Source: Vicia villosa (lineage: Eukaryota; Streptophyta; Magnoliopsida; Fabales; Fabaceae). From it: a stretch of DNA of 64,000 nucleotides. Location: contig NW_026705580.1 in NCBI RefSeq assembly GCF_029867415.1, positions 27,501 to 91,500 of the forward strand. Direction: 5' to 3'. Of this stretch, positions 1 through 11,718 are shown piece after piece. Every line of letters starts with the position of its first letter. Position 1 is the first letter of the stretch. The translations under genes and the position numbers were made by a program. The notes beneath the pieces are model-generated. The model was given only the letters and a program-made list of their open reading frames with translations, searched no databases and was not told the DNA's origin.

Positions 1-2499
1 CATCCACAAGGTCTCTTCCCAGTCCGACCCATTGACGACACCTCTCGAGATTATGGTGGATCTCCGAGAGAGACTGACATAACGAAACGCTGCGTCGACG
101 AGTTCCTCTTAGGAAGATACTTTCATCCCAACATAAAATCCTACAAATAGTCCGTTCGTTCCTACCTCGGACTTATCCGATTCTTCCTTGATCCGTTGCG
201 CTACTCTGATTCCAACAAGTCACACACCTTGAAATCCTCTGAGCCACGTTATATCCATAATTCACTTAGTTTCCATTAATACACAATAATTCCTTATCTA
301 CAGCTGTCTAATTATAACACGTGTTAGGACTCCATATACATCCATCATCGACTACTACTCTTGAAAGTTACATACTCTCCGGAATCAAGCTTCTACTTAC
401 TCTACCATTCCATATAGTTCATCTACCGCAACTTAGGTACACGTTTCGATCTCAGGACATTGAAACCCAAAAATTCACTGACTTAGAGGTTCGTCCTTGT
501 CACTGATTTCCACAGTGTACATCTGCTATGTTTTTCCCCTTCCAATAAGTCCGGTTGCTTAGCCGGTATAATAAACCCTTCAAAAACATACTGCAGCTCA
601 TGATAACTCTAGCAGTTTTACACAACTTCTACCCAACCATAAACCTTCATTCTCTTAGCGCAGTATCACCTCTGATAACTCGTGCGACTTACTGATATAA
701 CAATCCTCCCATAGCCACACTCCATTCACACAGTCATCTAATGTTTGTTCCACCTCTGAATCAGACACTAAACTGACTTCCTCGGTGGTTGCATCCTTCA
801 TTGCGGTGCTTCTAACAGTCAGAGTGTAGCCACAATGCAAGAAATTGCACTTCGAACATCTCTCTTATAAACTCCTTAGCAGTTCTCAAACCAAAATGTC
901 CATGCTTATCAAGATTAACACTTTACGAAACGAGAACGTCCCCAAGGTACAATCTGATACTAACTCACGCGATCACGATCACTCAGTGTCTCCATAAGTA
1001 TAGTATTGGATCTTGATCCATTTCACCATCGCCTGCCTAGTTATTCCCCTACTATCGAGCGTGACGTATGGATCCTTATCCCACATACCTTATGAGAGTC
1101 TGAATCTGTGTCCCACGAGTGCCGAATCAGAATTCTACCTTGAGCTTCAGATCACCTTTGTCCCACACATGTCAGAAAAAGGATGACTCACGCATCTTGT
1201 GCACAATAGCGATACTGCGGCATTATACCCGTTTGGTAGTACCAACATGGTGGTCTAACTCCGAGGCCATGTATCTAGGTAACCTACCTCAGTGGCGTAT
1301 AATGATCTCCACGCGTATCCTAAAGTCACAACCGACAAGTGTCTGAACAGGCTTCCAATAGGCTCATCGTTCCTCAAGTCCTTCGAATCACACTCCTCAG
1401 GATGCTAAAACCTGAGAGTGCTACACACCAAGGTTTACTTACTCGGAAAGCCAAAACGGCAAGCACGAAGATTTGAAGTTCAACTTCGGATTACCATGCA
1501 GTGCGCGTACCCACTCGTCCCACACATGCATGAGATTCCAAGGATAATTCAGTTCAGATAGGAATGCTATAGCTCCTAAAGACCACCTCAACTACGATCA
1601 TCCTACTGACGTCCCAGATAGATCTTAGTTCTTACTCGCCTGAACACCCAACACCAAGCGTAGTTCTATGGCTTCACTCGGGGTCAGACGAACAACAACC
1701 AACAAGAATTTAGGTCACTGCATTTCATGCTTCTACATCATTTCATATTCCATCTAGCGTAGTTCTAGAACTTAAATATAAAATGATAAGAACAGAAATA
1801 CATATCCTCTTCTATCGACCGGTTATTCAAGCCTCACCCAATCGTAAGCTACCACACTTGTACATTCCACTAACCCTTACTAGGAAACTATTCTCGCTTA
1901 GGGTACTTCAAGTTCGATCAGGATCTAATACTCCACCCATCCAATTACTGTCCGTACCAGCGCAATCAGAAAGGTCTAACTCTTCTATCCACATTTCTAG
2001 AGGTCATTCTGTCCTATCAGCTCACCCATCATACTTAACACCGGCAGCATCATCAGTACTGAATCCTACTAATTCCCAGCTCAACACCTTCGGAGAATCT
2101 CACTTACAAGGCTCCTACTCAATCCTATTTGGATTTTCCTTGCTATTACCAAGACTTAGAGCAATTTCACTTCGTCCAATCAGAATCCTGGGGGTTCTAG
2201 TTGTCTCGATCCACACCTTGACAGTTTGGGTATCACTACTTCGCGTCAAACGCTCTCCTTAAGCTTGACGACTCCAATATCCCTTCTACTTACGTCGTCC
2301 AATAAATCCAGCTTCCATATATAATTCACCACCCAACTAATCCTTGCTACTTGGGTTCACGACACTTACAGGTTTACGAGCCCTCGTGGCGGCTCTGCCG
2401 TAATTCTACTGTCTCACACCCAGTCGATGAGTTGATCAAGTTCAACAACTGAATGAGATTTCAGTAAAATTAGGCTAGCAACGCACACATGTGAGGAGG
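1..2499 (-). mobile_element. Interior of outer gypsy-type element G2 (partial)
   Basis: This is interpreted as the interior of the oldest element of the nest. Removing the G1 insertion (2505-40361 plus one AAAGG copy) joins this stretch directly to 40367-40421, which carries the primer-binding site and leads into the G2 LTR at 40422. I see no gag, protease, RT or integrase motif on either strand; open frames such as the plus-strand one at 1783-2262 have no recognisable domain. The other LTR would lie beyond the left edge. It is either a decayed or a non-coding (LARD-like) interior. The assignment rests on contiguity, not homology. Confidence 0.55.
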
Positions 2500-2504
2500 A
2501 AAGG
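2500..2504. repeat. Target-site duplication of G1, left copy
   Basis: AAAGG sits immediately before the TGTAACACCC start of the G1 LTR and is repeated at 40362-40366 immediately after its TGTTACA end. The perfect 5-bp match nearly 38 kb apart shows that everything between derives from one insertion plus later nested insertions. Confidence 0.9.
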
Positions 2505-4723
2505 TGTAACACCCTTCTAAACCCCGCGGAAATTTTAATAAATAATCAGAGTAAAAATATAAATACAAGGGTGCCACAATTATTTAAAAACAAATAAACC
2601 AATTATGGTCGAAGTCATGCTTCATTAGGAAACAATTTACCAAAACATAATCATATTTAGCACAGCGGAATGGGAAACAACGTCAATACAGCCAAATGGA
2701 AATATAATCCAACACCAAATAAAATAGAGTAATCTCTTAAAACTCTAAAACTATCGTTCCCCAGTGTTACAAGATCAGAGCATGACCGACACGACCCAAA
2801 ACAACGGATAAACTCTACGAGTCATCCTCACCAAGCACTAATGCCGCTACTTCTCGAATCTGAAAAATGTCGACAAGTAAGGGTGAGTCTCATTCTCAAT
2901 TAATCAATGTTATGCATTCATGAGCAACAAAACATCATAATATATCATTCACCCAAATTGTCATATATTCAGATATTCAATGATCATTCATCAATCACAA
3001 CAAATACAACAATTACAACAAATACGACACCAAACATAACACTGAAATTCAATTCAATCATGTTATGACAAAGATGCATATGACCAACTGACACTGTGCA
3101 TGTGGTACCAATAAACCATGGAATCAATCCACCTAACCGATCTACGCCTCATCGAGATACGGCCCACCGACACAATTTCCGCACAATGGGAAATATGTCC
3201 ACCAACGATCCAAACATCACCGGGATCCATCATCAAATGCATATGAATGAATGTACACATATACCATACTTAAAAATATCACCGATCCGATGCACCGCAT
3301 CGTCTCATCATAACTCACCATTTTCATCACCGAATAAGTATGTACACGCTGCACAATCATTCAATTATTCACATATATTTACATCAAATATCTCATTCAA
3401 TCATCATCGTCATATTATCACAACAACCATGATAATAGTCACAACAAATCTATCACCGCATCAACACATTGTCACATTCAAAAACATATGCACACAATGT
3501 TACATTTGATCATACATGTCCACATATAACATATAATCATCACATTAATAATAATAACGGTTCATTCCATCATCCCACGAAAACATTGTCATGTTTACAC
3601 AATTCCACATACACACAATGTATATCACCGAAGCAATTAAATAATCTTTTAAAAATAATTCGGGACACCGCCCATCTCACCAATTCATCATATAAAATAT
3701 TTAATTTGCTTCACAACGTCCCAAACGGCACCAAGAAAGGATACACGGATCAAAAGATACGTTATTTTAAAGTTTTAGAAAAATTCAACACAGCAAAGTT
3801 CGCTCAGCGAAGCACGACAGAAACGAATCCTTCAGACCTCCGCTCAGCGGACCTCTAGCGACGTCCAACAGAAGCAAACTACGTTGGGACCTCCGCTCAG
3901 CGGACCTGCGATTTCACCAATTCTCAGGTCTGCGACAGACCTGCGATTTCATGCCCTTTTCACCCAAAAACAATTCCAGACATCATATACAAGCATACAA
4001 ACATCGGATTTCTCACCACACATCATTATACATCAAAACAAACATCAATAACCAACAATCTATACAAATTCATCAATTATCCCAAATCATAACATACCTA
4101 ACAATATCAAATCCCAATATACCCAATCGAATCGAATCATATGTTAATCCATCCTATTACCCATAATCAAATAATAGAAATTAACCGGAAGAGTCCCCCC
4201 TTACCTTAGCCAAGAATCTGGACTTTTCTCCTTCTTCTCCATCAAACCCGTATGCCTCTTTTCATCACTTTCAGCAAGAATCTCCAATCTTCAAATCCGC
4301 TTATCTCCCTCACTGAGAACTTCCCTGACACGAATTAATATATCAAATCGAAGGAAATTTCGTGTAGAATCCGAATATTCAAGAATTACCTGATTTGGAG
4401 CTACGAGTAGAGAGTTATGACCCATTTTGTGAGGGCTGCACCATGAATACGAAAATCCCTTTTCTCCATGAATTCTCCTTCTCTCCCTCTTAGGTTTTCC
4501 TTCTCTATTTCTCAATTTTCTCTTATTTACTTGTTTTATTAAAACATGGCATAATTTAGTAATGGGCTCAACATTTAACACCCCCTCATTACTAAATACC
4601 TCACTTGGCCCAAAGACCCATACTCCATAATTCTTCTAATTAGTTCAACGAAAATACCAAATAAATTCCAAATAATAATTTAATTTCCGATTAAATTAAA
4701 ATTAGAAAATATGGGGTGTTACA
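2505..4723 (-). repeat. G1 3' LTR (left, intact copy)
   Basis: A 2219-bp LTR beginning TGTAACACCC and ending GGGTGTTACA. It is repeated almost identically at 7819-8257 plus 38721-40361. Because the primer site lies beside the right copy on the minus strand, this left copy is the 3' LTR. It includes a cluster of dyad motifs at 3799-3941. It supplies the uninterrupted reference for the right LTR, showing that the copia insertion point corresponds to 2943/2944. Confidence 0.9.
3799..3941. promoter_or_regulatory. Cluster of four dyad motifs in G1 LTR
   Basis: Four short inverted-repeat motifs occur in 143 bp: TTCGCTCAGCGAA (3799-3811), TCCGCTCAGCGGA (3839-3851 and 3892-3904) and GGTCTGCGACAGACC (3927-3941). 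In the right G1 LTR the TCCGCTCAGCGGA motif has an 18-bp tandem expansion (39494-39542). The function is unknown; a protein-binding or hairpin role is inference. The G2 and G3 LTRs carry a different palindrome cluster at a comparable LTR position. Confidence 0.6.
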
Positions 4724-4736
4724 ACTCTCCCCCACT
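4724..4736 (-). other. Polypurine tract of G1
   Basis: On the minus strand AGTGGGGGAGAGT lies directly against the first base of the 3' LTR, the expected place for the plus-strand DNA primer of an LTR retrotransposon. The adjoining minus-strand sequence CGAGGACGAAAACTC is the usual neighbour of this tract in Ty3/gypsy elements. Confidence 0.85.
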
Positions 4737-7700
4737 AAAAGAGTTTTCGTCCTCGAAAACATACTTCAAGTGAAAAGTCTCGGATATGAGTCCTTCATCT
4801 GACTCTTCAGTTCCCATGTAACATTTCCATCAGCCGATCCTCAAAAAATCCATCTGACATAACCAACATAAAGCATGTCTCATGCATTCAATCTCAGTCT
4901 TACGTCGCATTCGACCACCTAAAGGCGTATCACTCGCTATATCTTGAAAAGGTTAACGACAATGAAACGTTGAGGTCCGACCCATACAATACGCCCATTA
5001 AATGAATAATATAATTACTCAATCCATAGTATGATCACACATGATCAACACTGCAGTAATGCATACTATCTACCGAACTTACCAACCTTAGACACACTTT
5101 CCTATTTGCGCGATAAAGTAATACTTACACTTTTCACCAACTGCTTCCTTCAAGAAAACTCAATAATAGTATTTTTCATACCATTGAATTCAAATTATCT
5201 GACTCCTCTTAAGTCACACCATCAACTATCCAACACTTTACATTCTGCTTCCGCTACACTACTCCGATTACTCATTACAATCATCTACACCAATTAGATT
5301 TCTTAGTTTTGCCCAATTCCAACTCTCTTTACTCATTCGTTTAAAATCCTCCTTTACCATACATGGTATTAATTTACCACTTAGCAATACTTATACTCAT
5401 TCAACAACAAATTCCCGAGTTACTACATCTATTAAGACATTTTAATCATCAGAACAAGTACACATGAGTAGTTATAATCACACTCATCAACCTCCATATA
5501 CCATTGCTTACAAAATAGCTCAACTGAGTCCCACTCTTCTCCAAGAATTAAATCAACTTCATCCTTCATAGAGTATATTTCCTCATTATATATGAAAATC
5601 TACAATAACACCTTCCAACAGCACAAAGTTATTATAACATCATATAGTATCAACTCATCGTCTTAACTCCGCCGAATGCATACTCGTCAACCACGTACAA
5701 CCATAATAACATGTTCATCATCTCGGAAATTATTCAAAAGAGTTCTAATTCCCCGGCACAACATCTTTACATCCACTAGATTCTAAATCCAACATATAGA
5801 TTAATACATGTTCTCTATGTAGGCTCCCGACATATTAATCCCTCACTTCCCACGAGTAGTACTCATGACACTACTCCACATTAAACTTTCGTTACGCGAC
5901 TCTGATTACCCATCTTAGGTCATCATCCAATATATTTCACTCTTTCATATTCACTTCTTCATAAGTTCACACAACATAGTGAGTGCTTATTCTCACGGTT
6001 TAATATCCATCACATCTTATACCATTAAGGCAACAAACAAGCTCATCCCATCTATATGATTCCGTCTACTATCAACAAGAGATTAAGGGTGATCAAGTCC
6101 TCAATTTGTCAATAGGTAGACGACAACCATATGTAAGCATAAACCGTCGTTACTACATAATAGTGTCCTTTCCGAGTCAGCACTCAAACTCATTAACATC
6201 GTCATAGTTCAATAATTCACTTTGAGTCTTTACAACTCGCACATTTTCCTCTTATTGGATCTTGTCGGTGAGACACCAACATCCCAACATTTCACATAAT
6301 CCGCTTCATAGTCACTTAGCATCACACACTTGTTAAGTACTTCAAAACTTCATAGTCACTAACATACTCGTACATTACTATTCATCCCGTTCCAAATCAA
6401 AATCCTCATCTTAGCAAAAGACCGCGACAACATTCATAACTCGTGGTTTTACTCTAAATCTCATGGCATCCTTCGCGTCTAAGTATCATTCCACTCAGAG
6501 TCTCAACAAAGTCTTCCTCACATCAATAGGTGTCAGAAATCCTCTACAATTCTTTTTTTATACATGTCGTTACTTTGGCATCACAATTACGACTTCAACT
6601 GTTCTAAAGTTTATTTCACCTTTCCCACTAATTCACTCCTCACTAAAATCCATCAGCACTCAAATCATCTTTATTACCAAACATCTCATCAACTTATTCA
6701 TCAACAACATGTTCTACTCAATTTCGTTTCAAACAATCACGGTAGTAGGAATTCCTATTCAACAAGTTTCTCGCTTCCTTAACCGAATTCAAAATCTCTC
6801 TTCATAGGATCACCTCTACTGTATTTATAACTCTCCCATAAGGTAGAACATAATTTTACCTCTTCGTAGGCTCAAACGGTACATTAATCCGACACTTGGA
6901 ACCCAAGATATGAATTTTCCAATTATTATCCGAAATGCAACATCGACATCATGCAGCGACGCCCTATACGGTATTCGCAAAACTCTTCAAATGGTATATT
7001 CAATTCTTAAAATTACTTCTCAACAACCTTCTAATTATTCCTCCAATCCGTCCAACGCTGACACTGACATCCCGTGCGGTACCAATAAGTCTAGTTCTAA
7101 GAACAAGAGTAACCGTAACTTCACCTCTTTCCAACGTCTCCCTGTCGCAATTAATTATGTTACAGATGCTGCAACCATTTTGATAACAAAGTTCATCTCA
7201 TTAGCTTTCCGACGCTTCAAACGGAACTCAAATCGGATGTCCAGAACTCTAGTTATGAATTTTCGAAGTTCTGCAGCTATTCAGCAATTTTCCTGCGTTT
7301 TGCTTACGAAAATCTCACTCCAAAACTCATTCTCTTCAACTCGATCACATTCCAAACAGCCCCTTATCATATCTCTTCACTTCCAAACATTCTTATAACT
7401 TGAGCAACACATCCCATCGCCGAAGTGCGATTTCGGAAACATTACGACATCAATCCTCTCCTACAAATAATCATCAATTGCATATAATCATCCTCCTTCA
7501 AGATGCTCCAACTTAATTACCAGCCAAGTCTTAATTCCAAGTCACCTTCAATTCGGAAAACAACAACTCCAACAACGCTTACACTGTTGCCAACAACAGC
7601 CTACTGAATCAATCATCTTACAACTGAAACATAACCGAGAAGCAAAGCTTCTCCCCCACTTGTTTCAAACCAACTTCTGCAACAAACAACCAAGTACCGA

Positions 7701-7802
7701 CAGTGATTCACTCACATGTCGCGTACCAAGGGATAATACGCCGACAGTATTCAACAGTCGTGCAACTCAACTGACTCGACAATTGGTCGGACGGACCGAC
7801 CT
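4737..7802 (-). mobile_element. Non-coding interior of G1
   Basis: About 3.1 kb between the purine tract and the primer site. Open frames on both strands are short (for example plus 6463-6807 and 6910-7398), of low complexity and rich in Ser, Thr and Asn, as AT-rich non-coding DNA gives. I see no zinc knuckle, protease DSG/DTG, RT YxDD or integrase motif. The interior is therefore either naturally non-coding or decayed past recognition. Confidence 0.6.
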
Positions 7803-7814
7803 GCTCTGATACCA
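7803..7814 (-). other. Primer-binding site of G1 (tRNA-iMet type)
   Basis: The minus strand reads TGGTATCAGAGC, the standard plant initiator-Met tRNA primer site, four bases inside the LTR edge at 7819. It fixes the minus-strand orientation and identifies the right LTR as the 5' LTR. Confidence 0.9.
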
Positions 7815-7818
7815 CTAT

Positions 7819-8257
7819 TGTAACACCCTTCTAAACCCCACGGAAATTTTAATAAATAATCAGAGTAAAAATATAAATACAAGGGTGCCACAATTATTTA
7901 AAAACAAATAAACCAATTATGGTCGAAGTCATGCTTCATTAGGAAACAATTTACCAAAACATAATCATATTTAGCACAGCGGAATGGGAAACAACGTAAA
8001 TACAGCCAAATGGAAATATAATCCAACACCAAATAAAATAGAGTAATCTATTAAAACTCTAAAACTATCGTTCTCCAGTGTTACAAGATCAGAGCATGAC
8101 CGACACGACCCAAAACAACGGATAAACTCTACGAGTCATCCTCACCGAGCACTAATGCCGCTACTTCTCGAATCTGAAAAATGTCGACAAGTAAGGGTGA
8201 GTCTCATTCTCAATTAATCAATGTTATGCATTCATGAGCAACAAAACATCATAATAT
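7819..8257 (-). repeat. G1 5' LTR, first segment (split by copia)
   Basis: This segment matches 2505-2943 with only a few substitutions and stops exactly where the copia LTR begins. The rest of this LTR resumes at 38721. The last five bases, AATAT (8253-8257), would be the copia target duplication; its partner was lost with the deletion on the far side. Confidence 0.9.
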
Positions 8258-8474
8258 TGAAGGATAAAAAAACACATAGAAAGGGGGGGTTTGAATAAGT
8301 GTAGTCTAAAAACTTGAACGATAAAAACAATATGCACAGTTATTTTTATCCTGGTTCGTTGTTAACTAAACTACTCCAGTCCACCCCCACGGAGTGATTT
8401 ACCTCACCTGAGGATTTAATCCACTAATCGCAACAGATTACAATGGTTTTCCACTTAGTCCGCGACTAAGTCTT

Positions 8475-8639
8475 CTAGAGTATCCTGATCACAACCTGAT
8501 CACTCCAGGAACAAATGCTTAGACACAAGCTAAGACTTTCTTAGAGTATCCTGACCACCACGTGATCACTCTAATTACAACTGCTTAGACACAAGCTAAG
8601 ACTTCCTAGAGTATCCTGATCAACACTTGATCACTCTAG
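8475..8639 (-). repeat. Three hairpin-forming tandem units in copia LTR
   Basis: About 2.7 copies of a roughly 65-bp unit. Each contains a stem CTAGAG/CTCTAG enclosing TGATCA(A)/(T)TGATCA, at 8475-8508, 8541-8574 and 8606-8639. Between them lie smaller stems CTTAG/CTAAG (8518-8534 and 8584-8600). The same block is at 37719-37883 in the 5' LTR. On the minus strand it lies downstream of the TATA box, so it would be in the leader of the element RNA. Confidence 0.7.
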
Positions 8640-8876
8640 TTACTTACAAATTAATGTAATCAAATAAGAGTTTTACAATGCTTCTTAAAAGCTATAATCA
8701 CAACAGTGATATTTCTCTTAACGTTTAAGCTTAATCTCACTAATATATTACAACAGCAATGTAGTGAGCTTTGATGAAGATGAAGTTTCTGAGCTTTGAA
8801 TTTGAACAGCGTTTCAGCAAGTCTTTCAGAATAATTTCGTTCAGAATTGGTAACCTTGCTTCTCATTAGAACTTCA

Positions 8877-8884
8877 TATTTATA
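8877..8884 (-). promoter_or_regulatory. Copia 3' LTR TATA box
   Basis: The minus strand reads TATAAATA. The identical site in the promoter-bearing 5' LTR is at 38121-38128. It is the best TATA match in the LTR and marks the approximate U3/R border. Confidence 0.6.
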
Positions 8885-9469
8885 GGAGTTTGAGAAGATG
8901 ACCGTTGGGCGCATTTAATGCTTTGCGTATTCCGTACAGCATTGCATTTAATGTTTCACGCTTTTGTCAACTACCTCGAGCCTTGTTCACGCTGTGTCTA
9001 CTGACGTTGCCTTTAATAGCTTCCAACGTTCCTTTTGTCAGTCAGCGTAGCCTGCCACCCGTACTTTCTTCTGATCTGATGTTTGTGAATAAAATATTTG
9101 AATATCATCAGAGTCAAACAGCTTGGTGCCTAGCATCTTCTTGTCTTCTGACCTTGAAGTGCTTCTGAGCGTGATACCATGAGAACTTCAGTGCTTCTGC
9201 TTCTGATCTCAAGTTCTTCTGATGCTTCCATAGACCCATGTTCTGATTCTGCCTTGACCATCTTCTGATGTCTTGCCAGACCATGTTCTGATGTTGCATG
9301 TTGAACCTTCTGAGACAAAGCTTCTGAGCGCTGATTTGTGCATACTCTTTATATATTTCCTGAAAGGGAAATTGCAATGTATTAGAGTACCACATTATCT
9401 CACACAAAATTCATATCCTTGTTATCATCAAAACTAAGAATATTGATCAGAACAAATCTTGTTCTAACA

Positions 9470-9483
9470 ATCTCCCCCTTTTT
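9470..9483 (-). other. Copia polypurine tract
   Basis: The minus strand reads AAAAAGGGGGAGAT directly before the LTR start TGTTAGAAC, the standard primer for plus-strand DNA in plant copia elements. It lies in the loop of a larger imperfect inverted repeat (9405-9433 with 9479-9520). Confidence 0.9.
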
Positions 9484-9704
9484 GATGATGACAAAAACAT
9501 ATATAAATGATATGAATTTGCGATCAGAAAGAGCAGACGGCTAAAGACAAATTACACAGCTATAGCATAAGCATGTGAATATGTCTCCCCCTGAGATTAA
9601 CAATCTCCCCCTGAGATGAATAATCTCCCCCTGAAATTAATACTAGAAGAATTTTAATAATAAAAGACTTCCCTGATTATTTCGGTAGAGACGTTCACCG
9701 TGCT

Positions 9705-10125
9705 TGATCTTCAGAACATTCATTACTTCTGATTTCTGCTTCCATAGGACAGCTTCAGAACATTGAATTTCTTAAGATCCTCAGAACATTCACAGCTTCT
9801 GACTTTTGCTTCCATCGGACAGCTTCAGAACTTGAATTTCTTTAGATCCCTAGAACACTCACAGCTTCTGATTCCTGCTTCCATTTAGGACAGCTTCAGA
9901 ACTTGAATTTCTTTGATCTTCAGAACATTCACAGCTTCTGATTCCTGCTTCCATTTAGGACAGCTTCAGAACTTGAATTTCTTTGATCTTCGGAACATTC
10001 ACAGCTTCTGATTCATGCTTCCATTTAGGACAGCTTCAGAACTTGAGTTTTCTGGATCTTTAGAACATTCACAGCTTCTGATTTCTGCTTCCCTCGGATA
10101 GCTTCAGAGCTTTGAATTTCTTCTT
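9705..10125. repeat. About 70-bp tandem repeats in copia 3' region
   Basis: Six degenerate copies of a 69-70-bp unit built on the phrases TTCAGAACATTCACAGCTTC and GCTTCCATTTAGGACAGC (unit marks near 9712, 9780, 9848, 9918, 9988 and 10058). They lie between the end of pol and the purine tract. No coding potential is apparent. Confidence 0.75.
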
Positions 10126-10380
10126 ACATCACTTCATGCTAGATTGTATCAGAACATTGTTGAATGTACCAGAGCATCATCAGAGCATCTCTACATCCTG
10201 AAATGTTACAGAACAAAACTAAACGACAAAAGTCAGCATGAATGAGTTAGAACATAAAATGTGTATCAGAACACAAAATATGTATCAGAGCCATATAAGC
10301 CATATAGAATATATCAGATCCAATAGACAATGTATCAGAGCAAATAGACAATGATTTGGATCATATTCTATTATCAGAAT

Positions 10381-10530
10381 TTCTGATCATTCTTCCTTCT
10401 TGCTTCTGATTCTGAAGCTTCCTAGCACTCAGCTTGCTTCAAGAATCCAAGAGCTATTTCTGATCATTCTTCCTTCTTGCTTCTGATTCTGAAGCTTCCT
10501 AGTACTCAGCTTGCTTCAAGAATCCAAGAG
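10381..10530. repeat. Two direct 75-bp copies in copia 3' region
   Basis: Two nearly identical 75-bp blocks lie head to tail at 10381-10455 and 10456-10530, each running from a TTCTGATCATTCTTCC start to AATCCAAGAGCT. It is a recent tandem duplication in non-coding element sequence. Confidence 0.7.
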
Positions 10531-10865
10531 CTTGATTCATTTTGTTGCTTCTTATGTTGATCTTGAATCTTTGATTCCTGCAACAACACAACTTAAAAAC
10601 ATAGAACTTTGCAAGTTCTGTTAGTAAATGTGGAGCCTTTTTACTCGGTAACTGATAATATTAATCAGATCATTTATCATATATTTTCTCTCCCTTTTTG
10701 TCATAACATCAAAAAACATAAAAGATTCAGATGTAAAGCAAGAGACAAAAGGAAAGAAACATAAATAACTTTTCATTGATTTCAACAAGAAGGATTACAA
10801 AAGATGTATGCAGAAAAACAGATGCAACAAGGAAAGAAAACTACAAAGACTTAAAGCCTAAGACT

Positions 10866-11305
10866 CTATCCTACGCAAAGATTGCGCAAACAACTCAAGA
10901 ACCCTCTGGTCTTCAGTTTGTTCAGCCATGAAAGCTTGAAAACTCTTCATGCCTGTCCAGACTAGAACCTCCACTGTAGGAGAGATCCAAGAGACCAAAG
11001 AGGAAGTGAGGGACAGTTCATAGACAGGGAGCTAATGTTGCAAACGGGCTCCAGTGACTCAAGAAGGTCTTCTTCCTTTGGATAAATGTTGATAACAGCA
11101 TTGAAGAAGAGATCTGTCTTGAAAGAGACTTGGAGAGCCATCCCAAGATATGCTTCACATCCTGTAACTGATTAACCCTTCTATCCGTTCTCATTGAGTT
11201 GAAAGGATTCATGATGAACGCTAGGTTGAAGATGAATGAACTAGGGTTTATGCCAAAGAAAAACTTTGTTGGACAAGAGAGAAAAAGAAAGAGAAAGAGA
11301 ACCAA
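10866..11305 (-). pseudogene. Decayed small reading frame downstream of copia pol
   Basis: Three minus-strand frames look protein-like one after another. The first runs from about 11305 to 11110 and includes the phrase DRRVNQLQDVKHILGWL. The second, about 11110-10990, includes YPKEEDLLESLEPVCNI. The third, to a TAG at about 10866, includes FMAEQTEDQRVLELFAQ. I infer one former protein of roughly 130-150 residues broken by two frameshifts. I do not recognise a domain. The position between pol and the 3' LTR is where SIRE-type elements carry an extra or envelope-like frame, but no signal peptide or membrane anchor pattern supports that identity. Confidence 0.4.
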
Positions 11306-11718
11306 GACTTATTGAAAAAATGCACCGAAATGAAGGAATAAATAGAGGGAAAAAGAAGAGGGAAACGTTCGAGGAATATAAAAAGGAAAAAGAAGGACAA
11401 TAAAAGAAATGATGAATGGAATTTAATGTAACATGACGTGAGGAGAGATAATAATGACAAAAGACGAGATTTGCACAGTTACCTAAGTAGACGTCCCCTC
11501 AACTGCACGCACGCTTGTCCAGAAATAGTGAACACGTGTTTACCATCTGGATAGCCAGTTACAGCTGTTTTTGCTTTTAAAGAGATTCTGAATCAACTTA
11601 GACAATGAAACGTTAGTAATAACTGAATCATAATTTCTAATTGATTTCAATCAGAACTTCTTAAAAAAAATCCAATTTCATTTCAGAAGATACTCATACA
11701 TAAGATCTTCTCATCTTC

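Larger units (their letters stand above)
8258..9469 (-). repeat. Copia 3' LTR (complete)
   Basis: A 1212-bp LTR; on the minus strand it runs TGTTAGAAC...CCTTCA, the canonical TG...CA ends. It is nearly identical to 37502-38706: I count roughly seven substitutions by eye over about 1.2 kb, implying a recent insertion. It contains a minus-strand TATA box (8877-8884) and three tandem hairpin units (8475-8639). Confidence 0.93.

Noticed and set aside
6463..7398. Plus-strand frames of 114 and 162 residues in the G1 interior
   Set aside because: Opposite strand to the element, Ser/Asn-rich, no family resemblance; typical of AT-rich non-coding DNA.
9114..9407. Minus-strand 97-residue frame in the copia LTR (also 38358-38651)
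   Set aside because: Within LTR sequence and present twice only because the LTRs are duplicates; no domain.
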